DNA of 64,000 bases from WHTI01 sp963756365. Lineage in GTDB: Bacteria > Actinomycetota > CADDZG01 > WHSQ01. The position numbers and the translations under genes are program-made. How positions within the stretch are numbered: position 1 is the stretch's first letter; each line of letters begins with the position of its first letter. The stretch spans positions 1,240,001 to 1,304,000 of the forward strand of contig CAVWNF010000003.1 of NCBI GenBank assembly GCA_963756365.1, in the 5' to 3' direction. The notes beneath the pieces were generated by a model. It did not search any database. It worked only from the letters and a program-made list of their open reading frames with translations, and was not told the origin of the DNA. This document shows, one piece after another, positions 15,482-22,398 of the stretch.

Positions 15482-16834
15482 GTGGAAAGACGAATCTTCG
15501 GAACCGAGAACGAGTACGGCGTTACCTGCACGTTCAAGGGGCAGCGAAGGCTGTCTCCCGACGAGGTAGCCCGCTACCTGTTCCGTCGCGTCGTGTCGTG
15601 GGGCCGGTCGTCGAACGTCTTCCTCGAGAACGGAGCCAGGCTCTATCTCGACGTGGGCTCCCATCCCGAATATGCGACCCCCGAATGCGACAGCGTCTAC
15701 GACCTGATCGTTCACGACAAGGCGGGGGAGAGGATCCTCGAGGGGCTGCTCAAGGCTGCCGAAGTCAGGCTCCGGGAAGAGGGGATCTCGGGAGACATCT
15801 ACCTGTTCAAGAACAACACGGACTCCGCCGGGAACTCCTACGGGAGCCACGAGAACTACCTGGTGAGCCGCTACGGCGAATTCGGTCGGCTGGCCGAGGT
15901 GATGATCCCGTTCTTCGTCACCAGGCAGATCTTCGCCGGGGCGGGAAAGGTCCTTCAGACCGCACGGGGAGCACTCTTCTGCATCTCCCAGCGCGCCGAG
16001 CACATCTGGGAGGGAGTCTCGTCCGCAACCACCCGGTCGCGACCGATCATCAACACGCGCGACGAGCCCCACGCTGACGCCGAGAAGTACCGGCGCCTGC
16101 ACGTCATCGTCGGCGACTCCAACATGAGCGAGTGGACCTCGTATCTCAAGATCGGTACGACGGCTCTCTTGCTGCGGATGGTCGAGGAGGGGGTCCAGAT
16201 CAGGGACCTCACGCTCGAGAACCCGATCAGGGCGATCCGAGAGATCTCCCACGACATGACCTGCAGACGCAAAGTTCGGTTGGCTAACGGGCGTGAGGCT
16301 TCAGCCCTCGACATGCAGAAGGAGTACCTCGACAAGGCCTTGCGCTGGGTGGAGCAACGCGACGATCCCGTCTTGAAGGACATCGCCCACATGTGGGAGC
16401 ACGCGATCGTCAGCCTGGAGGAAGACCAGAACGCCCTCGATGGGCAGGTCGACTGGATCACCAAACGCAACCTGATAGAGCGTTATCGCTCCCGCCACGA
16501 TCTGTCCCTGGCCGATCCACGCGTCGCATTGATGGATCTCCAGTATCACGACGTGAACCGGACGCGAGGTCTCTATTACCGGATGGAAGCGCGTGGCCTG
16601 GTCGAGCGGAAGTGCGACGAGCTAGATATCGAGCGGGCGAAGACCGAACCCCCCGAAACCACCCGAGCGAAGCTCCGTGGTGAGTTCATCCGGGCAGCGA
16701 AACGCAAACGCCGAGACTTCACGGTCGATTGGGTGCATCTCAAGCTGAACGACCAAGCGCAGCGAACGGTGCTGTGCAAAGACCCGTTCAAATCCAGCGA
16801 CGAGCGCGTCGCCAAGCTCATCGCCTCGCTCTGA
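15482..16834 (+). CDS. pafA: Pup--protein ligase PafA
   Basis: PafA phosphorylates the C-terminal glutamate of Pup with ATP and joins it to substrate lysines. The 450-residue length is usual. Visible are the magnesium-binding GTENEYG (Glu9), the catalytic aspartate in LYLDVGSHPEYATPECD (Asp57), the nucleotide-binding LFKNNTDSAGNSYGSHENYL and INTRDEPHADAEKYRRLHVI. The C-terminal 70 residues, with CDELDIERAKTEPPETTRAK, form the small PafA-specific domain. It lacks the insertion that Dop carries. Its stop overlaps the start of the DUF3866 gene by one base. Confidence 0.97.
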   Translation: MERRIFGTENEYGVTCTFKGQRRLSPDEVARYLFRRVVSWGRSSNVFLENGARLYLDVGSHPEYATPECDSVYDLIVHDKAGERILEGLLKAAEVRLREEGISGDIYLFKNNTDSAGNSYGSHENYLVSRYGEFGRLAEVMIPFFVTRQIFAGAGKVLQTARGALFCISQRAEHIWEGVSSATTRSRPIINTRDEPHADAEKYRRLHVIVGDSNMSEWTSYLKIGTTALLLRMVEEGVQIRDLTLENPIRAIREISHDMTCRRKVRLANGREASALDMQKEYLDKALRWVEQRDDPVLKDIAHMWEHAIVSLEEDQNALDGQVDWITKRNLIERYRSRHDLSLADPRVALMDLQYHDVNRTRGLYYRMEARGLVERKCDELDIERAKTEPPETTRAKLRGEFIRAAKRKRRDFTVDWVHLKLNDQAQRTVLCKDPFKSSDERVAKLIASL

Positions 16835-17892
16835 TGGCGGGGTTCGCGCGCGGGCGTGTTACCGAGATCTCCGAAACCGAGCCTCTGCTCTCGGCGATCG
16901 TTGACGTCGACGGAACCGAGGTTACGGCGACCGGGTTCCCCTCGATGCTCGGGCCTGTCTCTCTTGGAGACGAGGTGATCATCAACACCACCGGTCTTGA
17001 CCTGGCCCTCGGGACTGGAGGAGAAGCGTTCATCCTCTGGAACCTCTCGAGCGAGACGCTCCCGGAGGTCGGGGAGGGTCACATCGTGAAACTCCGCTAT
17101 ACCCCGTGGCAGACCGAGGTGGCCACGGCGGAAGCTCAAGAGAGCCCTCATCACGGGATCATGGCCACTGCCTCAGATATCACGGGCATCCCGGTCGTGG
17201 CCTGCGGGCTGCATTCTCAGATCGCCGGCGTGGCGGCAGGGCTCCGTGCGGCTGCTCCGGGGGCCAAGATCGGATACCTGATGACCGATGGGGCGGCGCT
17301 GCCGCTCGCCTGGAGCCGGCTGGTGCGGAACCTGAAAGCCGCTTCACTGATCGACGCAACGGCGACCGCGGGCCATGCGTTCGGCGGCGACCTCGAGGTC
17401 GTCAACGTCTACTCGGGGATGGCGGCCCTGGTTCACGTCTCGGCGTGCGATGCCGTGATCGTCGCCATGGGGCCCGGAGTGGTCGGAACCGGGACCGCTC
17501 TCGGGTTCACGGCGATCGAGCAGGCAGGTTTACTCGATGCCATCGGCGCTCTCGGCGGTCGCCCGATCGCGTGCCTGAGGGTCAACCACAGCGACGAACG
17601 CCCTCGACACCGGGGTATCAGCCACCACACCCTGACCGCGCTGGGCCTGGCGGCTCGAGCGGGGATCACGATCGCGGTCCCCGCCGATGGTGCCGACGCC
17701 CTCCAAGCGCAACTCGCCTCTGGGGGCCTTCCGCCCGACGCGATCATCGAGGTGCATGACGGCTCCGCCGGGGTTGAGCTACTTCGTCAGCGCGGTCTGG
17801 AGGTCCGTTCGATGGGACGGGGGATGGACGAGATCCCAGAGCTGTTCCATGCTGCTGCCGCCGCCGGTGCAGCGGCAGCGGCGCGCCTGTGA
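16834..17892 (+). CDS. DUF3866 family protein
   Basis: This 352-residue protein of unknown function matches DUF3866. An N-terminal beta-rich domain (VDGTEVTATGFPSMLGPV, LGDEVIINTTGLDLALGTGG) is followed by a glycine/alanine-rich alpha/beta core (GLHSQIAGVAAGLRAAAPGA, YLMTDGAALPLAWSRLV, VIVAMGPGVVGTGTALGFTA), and SHHTLTALGLAARAGI near the end. The core looks like a nucleotide- or metabolite-binding fold but no catalytic motif is obvious. It is translationally coupled to pafA (TGATG), which links it to pupylation by context only. The C-terminus is alanine-rich. Confidence 0.85.
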   Translation: MAGFARGRVTEISETEPLLSAIVDVDGTEVTATGFPSMLGPVSLGDEVIINTTGLDLALGTGGEAFILWNLSSETLPEVGEGHIVKLRYTPWQTEVATAEAQESPHHGIMATASDITGIPVVACGLHSQIAGVAAGLRAAAPGAKIGYLMTDGAALPLAWSRLVRNLKAASLIDATATAGHAFGGDLEVVNVYSGMAALVHVSACDAVIVAMGPGVVGTGTALGFTAIEQAGLLDAIGALGGRPIACLRVNHSDERPRHRGISHHTLTALGLAARAGITIAVPADGADALQAQLASGGLPPDAIIEVHDGSAGVELLRQRGLEVRSMGRGMDEIPELFHAAAAAGAAAAARL

Positions 17893-17992
17893 GCTACCTC
17901 ACCGCTCATCTCGGCCCGGGCCGATATCCATGGGAGCCATGGCCACCGCGCACCTCGCTCCCGAGCGCAGCAAGCGTTCACCTCACCGGGGT

Positions 17993-17998
17993 TACTCT
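17993..17998 (+). promoter_or_regulatory. -10 element TACTCT of pafBC
   Basis: TACTCT is followed by six bases and ATG 18005, which fixes the pafB start. Confidence 0.5.
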
Positions 17999-18004
17999 CG
18001 CCTG

Positions 18005-18967
18005 ATGCGTCGGATCGAGCGTCTCATCAACCTGATAATCGCCCTCCTCGAGACCCCGAAACCGATGACCGCACGTGAGATCAACGAGCGCGTCGGCGGT
18101 TACGACCAGGAGAATTTCGATGCCTTCCGCCGGGCATTCGAGCGCGACAAAGAGGCCCTCCGCTCCATGGGTATCCCGATAGAGGTTCATCGGGAGGACT
18201 CGCTCCTCGATGACGGCGTGGATGGCTACTCGATCCCGAAGAACCGCTACTACCTCCCGCAGTTGGATCTCGAACCAGACGAGTTGGCCGCGCTTCGCAT
18301 CGCGGCGGAGGCGGTTCTAGGTAGCACCGATGCCGCCGAAGCAGGGCTGATGAAACTGACGCTCGACGAGGGAGCATCTCCCTCCGACGGACCCAGGATC
18401 GTGTGGGGAGCTGACATCGCGGCCGAAGAGCCGCTCCTGGCCCCCCTCTATGAAGCCATGCTCGAGCGACATCCGGTGCGTTTCCAGTACAAGCCCACAG
18501 GAGCAGAAACAGCGGCCACTCGCACGGTCGAGTCGTACGGGCTCGTCCACCGCAGGGGCCATTGGTACCTGGTGGGGAGGGACGAAGACCGTGACGCCAT
18601 CAGGGCATTCCGGGTGTCCCGGATGGAACCCACGGTGATCACGCTCGATACCACTTACGAGGTACCCACGGGCTTCGATGCCGACGCCCATCTGGGGCGC
18701 GAGGCGTGGGAGATCGGCACCGACGGAGACAGAACCGCAGTCGTGCGTTTCGACGCCAGCATGCGGTGGTGGGCCGAGCAGAACCTCCGCACCCACCCTC
18801 GATCGGAAGCCGAAGGCTCGCTCGATGTTGAACTGCAGGCGTCCAACCTCGATGCGCTGGTCTCCTGGGTGATCGGGTTCGGCGACGGGGTCGAGATCAA
18901 GTCTCCTCCTGAGGCGCGCTCACGTCTGAGAGCCCACCTCGAAACCTTCACGGACGGGGCTCGGTGA
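18005..18967 (+). CDS. pafB: WYL-domain transcriptional regulator PafB
   Basis: PafB and PafC form an activator of the LexA-independent DNA damage response in mycobacteria. This 320-residue protein has an N-terminal winged helix-turn-helix (RRIERLINLIIALLETPKPM, then TAREINERVGGY), a central WYL domain that includes the segment RRGHWYLVGRDEDRDAIRAF, and a C-terminal WCX-like domain (VVRFDASMRWWAEQNLRTHP). The ligand is thought to be single-stranded DNA for this class. ATG 18005 lies six bases after a TACTCT box, so the long in-frame extension upstream is not used. The pafC start overlaps its stop. Confidence 0.92.
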   Translation: MRRIERLINLIIALLETPKPMTAREINERVGGYDQENFDAFRRAFERDKEALRSMGIPIEVHREDSLLDDGVDGYSIPKNRYYLPQLDLEPDELAALRIAAEAVLGSTDAAEAGLMKLTLDEGASPSDGPRIVWGADIAAEEPLLAPLYEAMLERHPVRFQYKPTGAETAATRTVESYGLVHRRGHWYLVGRDEDRDAIRAFRVSRMEPTVITLDTTYEVPTGFDADAHLGREAWEIGTDGDRTAVVRFDASMRWWAEQNLRTHPRSEAEGSLDVELQASNLDALVSWVIGFGDGVEIKSPPEARSRLRAHLETFTDGAR

Positions 18968-19932
18968 TGGCAGAGGAGGCATATGGGCGGCTGGGTCGCA
19001 GGTTGCGGAGGATCCTGTTGATGCTCCCGTATGCGATCAAGCACCCCGGGGTGTCGGTGGACGAACTGTCTAAGAAGTTCGGGGTCAAGAAGGAGGATCT
19101 GCTCGAGGACCTCAACCTGGTCTTCCTGTGCGGCCTGCCGGGCTACGGGCCGGGAGATCTGATCGACGTTTCCTTCGAAGACGACAAGGTGTTCGTGCGC
19201 ATGGCCGATTACTTCTCGGCCCCCCTCAGGTTGTCTCCCGCAGAAGCACTCTCTCTCTACGCGGGAGGTGCTGCCCTCGCGTCACTCCCCGACATGGCGG
19301 AGGCGGATGCGCTCCGCTCCGCGTTAGCCAAGCTAGGTAGGGCCCTCGGTGCGGAAGGCAGTACTGGCACCGAGGTCTCGATCCACCTGGAAGAAGGGGG
19401 AGATGCGCATCTGAGCTTGATCCAGAAGGCACTCGTTGACGCCAAGCGGATCGGGCTCACCTACCTCTCTGCCTCGAAGGGCGAGATCACCACACGCGAG
19501 GTCGATCCGTGGGGCCTGATCGCCGCTCTCGGTCACTGGTACCTGGTAGGGCTGGATCACCTTTCGGGCGAGGAGAGGATGTTTCGTGCCGATCGCGTCA
19601 AGGAGGTCACCGTCCTCGATCACCACGCGGAGGTGCCCGCGGACTTCGAGCCGTCTCGCTATCAGGGCGCGTTCATCGGGAAACCCGATCAATTGCACGT
19701 GAGCATGGAACTCGCCCCCCACGCGATGCGCTGGTTCGAGGACTACTACCCGGTCGTTTCCTCGGAGGTGCTGAAGGACGGTTGGCACCGTGTGGAGCTC
19801 CTGACGGGTGGGGTGAGATGGGCGGCGACGCTCATCCTGAGGCTCGGGGACCAGGTCCGGAAGATCGCACCTGAGGCGGTCCTGGAGGACGCGAGGGGCC
19901 TCGCTGCGGCGATCGCGGCCCGGCACGCCTAG
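18964..19932 (+). CDS. pafC: WYL-domain transcriptional regulator PafC
   Basis: PafC is the partner of PafB, with the same order of domains: an N-terminal helix-turn-helix (LRRILLMLPYAIKHPGVSVD, then ELSKKFGVKKEDLLEDLNLV), a WYL domain containing GHWYLVGLDHLSGEERMFRA, and a C-terminal WCX-like domain (MELAPHAMRWFEDYYPVVSS). The 322-residue length is typical. Translation begins at GTG 18964 within the pafB stop, or at ATG 18967. A 125-base intergenic stretch with several inverted repeats follows before the zinc-ribbon gene. Confidence 0.92.
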   Translation: MMAEEAYGRLGRRLRRILLMLPYAIKHPGVSVDELSKKFGVKKEDLLEDLNLVFLCGLPGYGPGDLIDVSFEDDKVFVRMADYFSAPLRLSPAEALSLYAGGAALASLPDMAEADALRSALAKLGRALGAEGSTGTEVSIHLEEGGDAHLSLIQKALVDAKRIGLTYLSASKGEITTREVDPWGLIAALGHWYLVGLDHLSGEERMFRADRVKEVTVLDHHAEVPADFEPSRYQGAFIGKPDQLHVSMELAPHAMRWFEDYYPVVSSEVLKDGWHRVELLTGGVRWAATLILRLGDQVRKIAPEAVLEDARGLAAAIAARHA

Positions 19933-19938
19933 CTACCT

Positions 19939-19953
19939 CAGTTCCAGGAACTG
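19939..19953. promoter_or_regulatory. 15-base perfect palindrome downstream of pafC
   Basis: CAGTTCCAGGAACTG is a palindrome with seven-base arms around a single central base, six bases after the pafC stop. It lies in an intergenic stretch (19933-20057) that also has GTCCCA/TGGGAC arms and a GGCGG/CCGCC hairpin. A protein operator for the downstream gene or part of a terminator are both possible. Confidence 0.35.
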
Positions 19954-20057
19954 GGTTCCATATAGGACTTTCGTCCCAACATCTGGCTGGGACTCAATAT
20001 CTGGCGGCGACCGCCGATAACCCTGGAGTAACCAACCAACTAGGTAAGGGCTCTCAG

Positions 20058-20396
20058 ATGACAACGATCAAGGCGACGTGTCACACCTGCGGTGAGGTCG
20101 ACCTGACACCGGAGGACATCCTGCTCCGGATCGGTGCCGGTAGCGCATCCAACAGCTATGGATTCAGCTGCCCTACGTGCACCGAGTTCGTCGAGAAGCC
20201 TGCGGACGAGCGTGTCGTGCGCCTGCTGCTGTCCGGCGGGGTCATGCCGATGCTCAACGACGTTCCCGCCGAGGCCCTCGAGCCCCGCAACGGACCCGCC
20301 ATCACCCACAACGACCTTCTCGAGTTCCATCAGCTTCTCGAGTCCGACGACTGGTTCGGTGCTCTCACGAAGAAGCGCAACTCCGAGAACGCGTAG
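20058..20396 (+). CDS. small zinc-ribbon protein of unknown function
   Basis: The 112-residue protein has two CxxC knuckles, Cys8/Cys11 (CHTC) and Cys38/Cys41 (CPTC), which should bind one zinc ion. A charged helical C-terminal half ends in DLLEFHQLLESDDWFGALTK. I do not recognise a named family. A ribosome binding site AAGGG lies seven bases before the ATG. It sits between pafC and tatA, positions that are directly adjacent in mycobacteria, so it is an insertion in an otherwise conserved gene order. RNA or DNA binding, or protein-protein contact, are possible roles; none is shown by the sequence. Confidence 0.75.
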   Translation: MTTIKATCHTCGEVDLTPEDILLRIGAGSASNSYGFSCPTCTEFVEKPADERVVRLLLSGGVMPMLNDVPAEALEPRNGPAITHNDLLEFHQLLESDDWFGALTKKRNSENA

Positions 20397-20423
20397 CCTT
20401 CCGTGGTTGGCGCACCTGCGCCA

Positions 20424-20429
20424 TAGACT
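20424..20429 (+). promoter_or_regulatory. -10 element TAGACT of tatA
   Basis: TAGACT is followed by six bases and ATG 20436. Confidence 0.55.
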
Positions 20430-20435
20430 GCGGTC

Positions 20436-20756
20436 ATGCCCCAGATAGGCCCACTCGAGATCCTCGTCATCCTCATGGTGGCTCTGATCGTCTTCGGACC
20501 CGAGCGACTGCCCCAGATAGCCAAGCAGATCGGCCGCGCCGCCAGCGAACTACGCAGGATGGCTACCGAAGTTCGGGACGAGTTCCAGGAGGGCCTCGAT
20601 ATCGACCTCGATGACGACGACCCCGCCCCGCGCCGGGATCACCCCAACCTTCGGCACGAGCCTGTGGAGCCCCCTGCGGGAGAGGATCTCCGCGAGGGGA
20701 TCGACGCCGATCTCATACCGGCCGATACCCCCCCGGACGAGCAGTGCCCTCGATGA
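20436..20756 (+). CDS. tatA: Sec-independent translocase subunit TatA/TatB, with probable C-terminal frameshift
   Basis: The protein begins with the single Tat transmembrane helix (LEILVILMVALIVFGPERLP), the FGPERLPQ hinge and an amphipathic helix (IAKQIGRAASELRRMATEVR), then an acidic tail. It forms the pore-forming or receptor-associated part of the twin-arginine export machine with TatC. The longish tail and ELRR helix could also suit TatB. As read it stops at 20756. Removing one base from the run of seven C at 20728-20734 extends the acidic tail to 20847 (about 136 residues), where its stop would overlap the tatC GTG start by four bases. I therefore suspect the true gene is longer. Confidence 0.9.
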   Translation: MPQIGPLEILVILMVALIVFGPERLPQIAKQIGRAASELRRMATEVRDEFQEGLDIDLDDDDPAPRRDHPNLRHEPVEPPAGEDLREGIDADLIPADTPPDEQCPR

Positions 20757-20843
20757 CAGCGCCCCCCTCGACAGCACACCTGATCTGACCGAGTCGACAG
20801 ATGAGGTGGCCGAGACCGACGGGGACCCCGCCCGCGGGGATGC

Positions 20844-21656
20844 GTGAGCGTGAGCCCGCCTAAGAGGAGATGGCGACGGCTCCGGGTTCGCCTCCGCCGC
20901 AAGAAACCGGAGGCTACGACCATGTCCATGGTCGATCACCTCGGCGAACTCCGGTCTCGGATCATCAAATCCGCGATCGCCTTCGTGGTGATCTCGGTCG
21001 GAGCGTTCTTCTTCTACGAACCGATCCTCGAGTTCTTCCGCTCGCCGCTCTGCCAGGTCGATCCGGACAAGCTCGGCCCCCAGGGGTGCGATCTGATCTT
21101 CAACAAGCTGATCGGTGGGTTCAACTTCCGGCTCAAGATGACCGCCCTCGTGGGCATCGCCGTTACCTCACCGGTGTGGCTGTATCAGATATGGGCGTTC
21201 GTAGCCCCCGCTCTGAACACCAAGGAGAAGCGTTACGCGATCCCGTTCATGGCCGCCTCGACTTTGTTGTTCCTGATGGGGTCGTCGGTCGCCTACTTCG
21301 TCCTCCCCGCCGGGATCAATTTCCTCGTAGGCATCGGTGGTCCGGACCTCGTCCCGTTCCTAGGAGCCGAGGAGTACCTCAACTTCGTGGGACTGATGCT
21401 CCTGGGGTTCGGCTTGATGTTCGAGCTTCCCCTGGTGCTGTTCTTCCTTGGCCTGATCGGCGCGGTGAGCATCGAGCAACTCCGTCAGGGGAGGCGCGCG
21501 GCGATCCTCATCATCGTGATCCTCGCCGCCGTGATCACGCCGAGCCAGGACCCTTACACGATGCTGCTCTTGTCAGCCCCCCTCTATCTGTTCTACGAGA
21601 TCACGATCATGCTCCTCAGCCTCGTGCTCAAGAGGCGGGCCAAAGCCGCGCTATAG
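20844..21656 (+). CDS. tatC: Sec-independent translocase subunit TatC
   Basis: TatC is the polytopic receptor for twin-arginine signal peptides. The 270-residue protein has a basic N-terminus, the conserved cytoplasmic motif MSMVDHLGELRSRI, six predicted membrane spans (among them IAFVVISVGAFFFYEPIL, ALVGIAVTSPVWLYQIWAF and IPFMAASTLLFLMGSSVAYF) and the family block FGLMFELPLVLFFLGLIG. Translation starts at GTG 20844 (GTG 20850 is also possible). It follows tatA directly, as in other actinobacteria. Confidence 0.96.
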   Translation: MSVSPPKRRWRRLRVRLRRKKPEATTMSMVDHLGELRSRIIKSAIAFVVISVGAFFFYEPILEFFRSPLCQVDPDKLGPQGCDLIFNKLIGGFNFRLKMTALVGIAVTSPVWLYQIWAFVAPALNTKEKRYAIPFMAASTLLFLMGSSVAYFVLPAGINFLVGIGGPDLVPFLGAEEYLNFVGLMLLGFGLMFELPLVLFFLGLIGAVSIEQLRQGRRAAILIIVILAAVITPSQDPYTMLLLSAPLYLFYEITIMLLSLVLKRRAKAAL

Positions 21657-21657
21657 T
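21652..21657 (+). promoter_or_regulatory. -10 element TATAGT upstream of the gene at 21666
   Basis: TATAGT overlaps the tatC stop codon (TAG) and is followed by eight bases and GTG 21666. Confidence 0.45.
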
Positions 21658-21665
21658 CCCCGACC

Positions 21666-22364
21666 GTGGCTATCAAAGGGAAGAAGAAGGCGCAGAAGCG
21701 GAATAAGGGCACCAGGCGTCCGGCCGCGGCCCCGCGTGTGCAGTACTCCCACCAGGAGCACGTTCCGTGGCATCAGACGTCCGGGGGACGGGTTGGCATC
21801 GCTATCGGGATCGTCCTCCTCATAGCCGCGATCGCGGCCATCATCATCACGGTCACCAGCGAGCCCGAGGCCGATGTCGCTGCCCAGGACGAACTCAGCG
21901 CCTACAGCGAACAGCTCAAGGTCATCCTCGACACTGCGTCAGGCCCCGGTGCCGACATCGCGGCGGCCCCAGGGGCGACAGATGCAGATGGCTTCGAGAC
22001 ACTCAAGGAGGACGCCGCTGGGTGGGGGACAGGGTTCGAGAGCGCCCAACTCACTGCCGTTCAGCAGCCAGCTCCTCCTGCGGCCACCCGGGCTGCCAGA
22101 TTGATCCAGGGATCGCTCCAGCTCTACGCCGAAGCAGCTAGAACGTACGAACTGGCCGCTGAGGCGGACGGGAAGCTGGCTACCAAGCTCCTCGAGCGAG
22201 CAGCTGCGCAGAGAGACCTGGCGACCAGTCTGTGGGTCGATGCTGTTGGGGTGCTCGATGACGCTCGCCTTGAGGTCGGCCTAGCGGCAAGTGGCACCAG
22301 GTCTCCGGTTGAGGGGATCCCGGGCTCCGAGATGGACCCAACCCCGGCCCCGACCGACAGCTGA
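21666..22364 (+). CDS. single-pass membrane protein of unknown function
   Basis: The 232-residue protein has a very basic cytoplasmic N-terminus (AIKGKKKAQKRNKGTRRPAA), one membrane helix at about residues 43-62 (VGIAIGIVLLIAAIAAIIIT) and a helical, alanine-rich extracytoplasmic region (residues 70-210) ending in a proline-rich tail. I do not recognise a domain. It lies between tatC and helY; a membrane protein at this position with a short leader suggests an envelope role but no more than that. Confidence 0.7.
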   Translation: MAIKGKKKAQKRNKGTRRPAAAPRVQYSHQEHVPWHQTSGGRVGIAIGIVLLIAAIAAIIITVTSEPEADVAAQDELSAYSEQLKVILDTASGPGADIAAAPGATDADGFETLKEDAAGWGTGFESAQLTAVQQPAPPAATRAARLIQGSLQLYAEAARTYELAAEADGKLATKLLERAAAQRDLATSLWVDAVGVLDDARLEVGLAASGTRSPVEGIPGSEMDPTPAPTDS

Positions 22365-22386
22365 TCCCCGGGGCATCCCTCGCCCT

Positions 22387-22392
22387 TACACT
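22387..22392 (+). promoter_or_regulatory. -10 element TACACT of the helY operon
   Basis: TACACT is followed by six bases and ATG 22399, which defines the helY start. It would drive helY and the four overlapping genes downstream. Confidence 0.55.
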
Positions 22393-22398
22393 CGGTCG

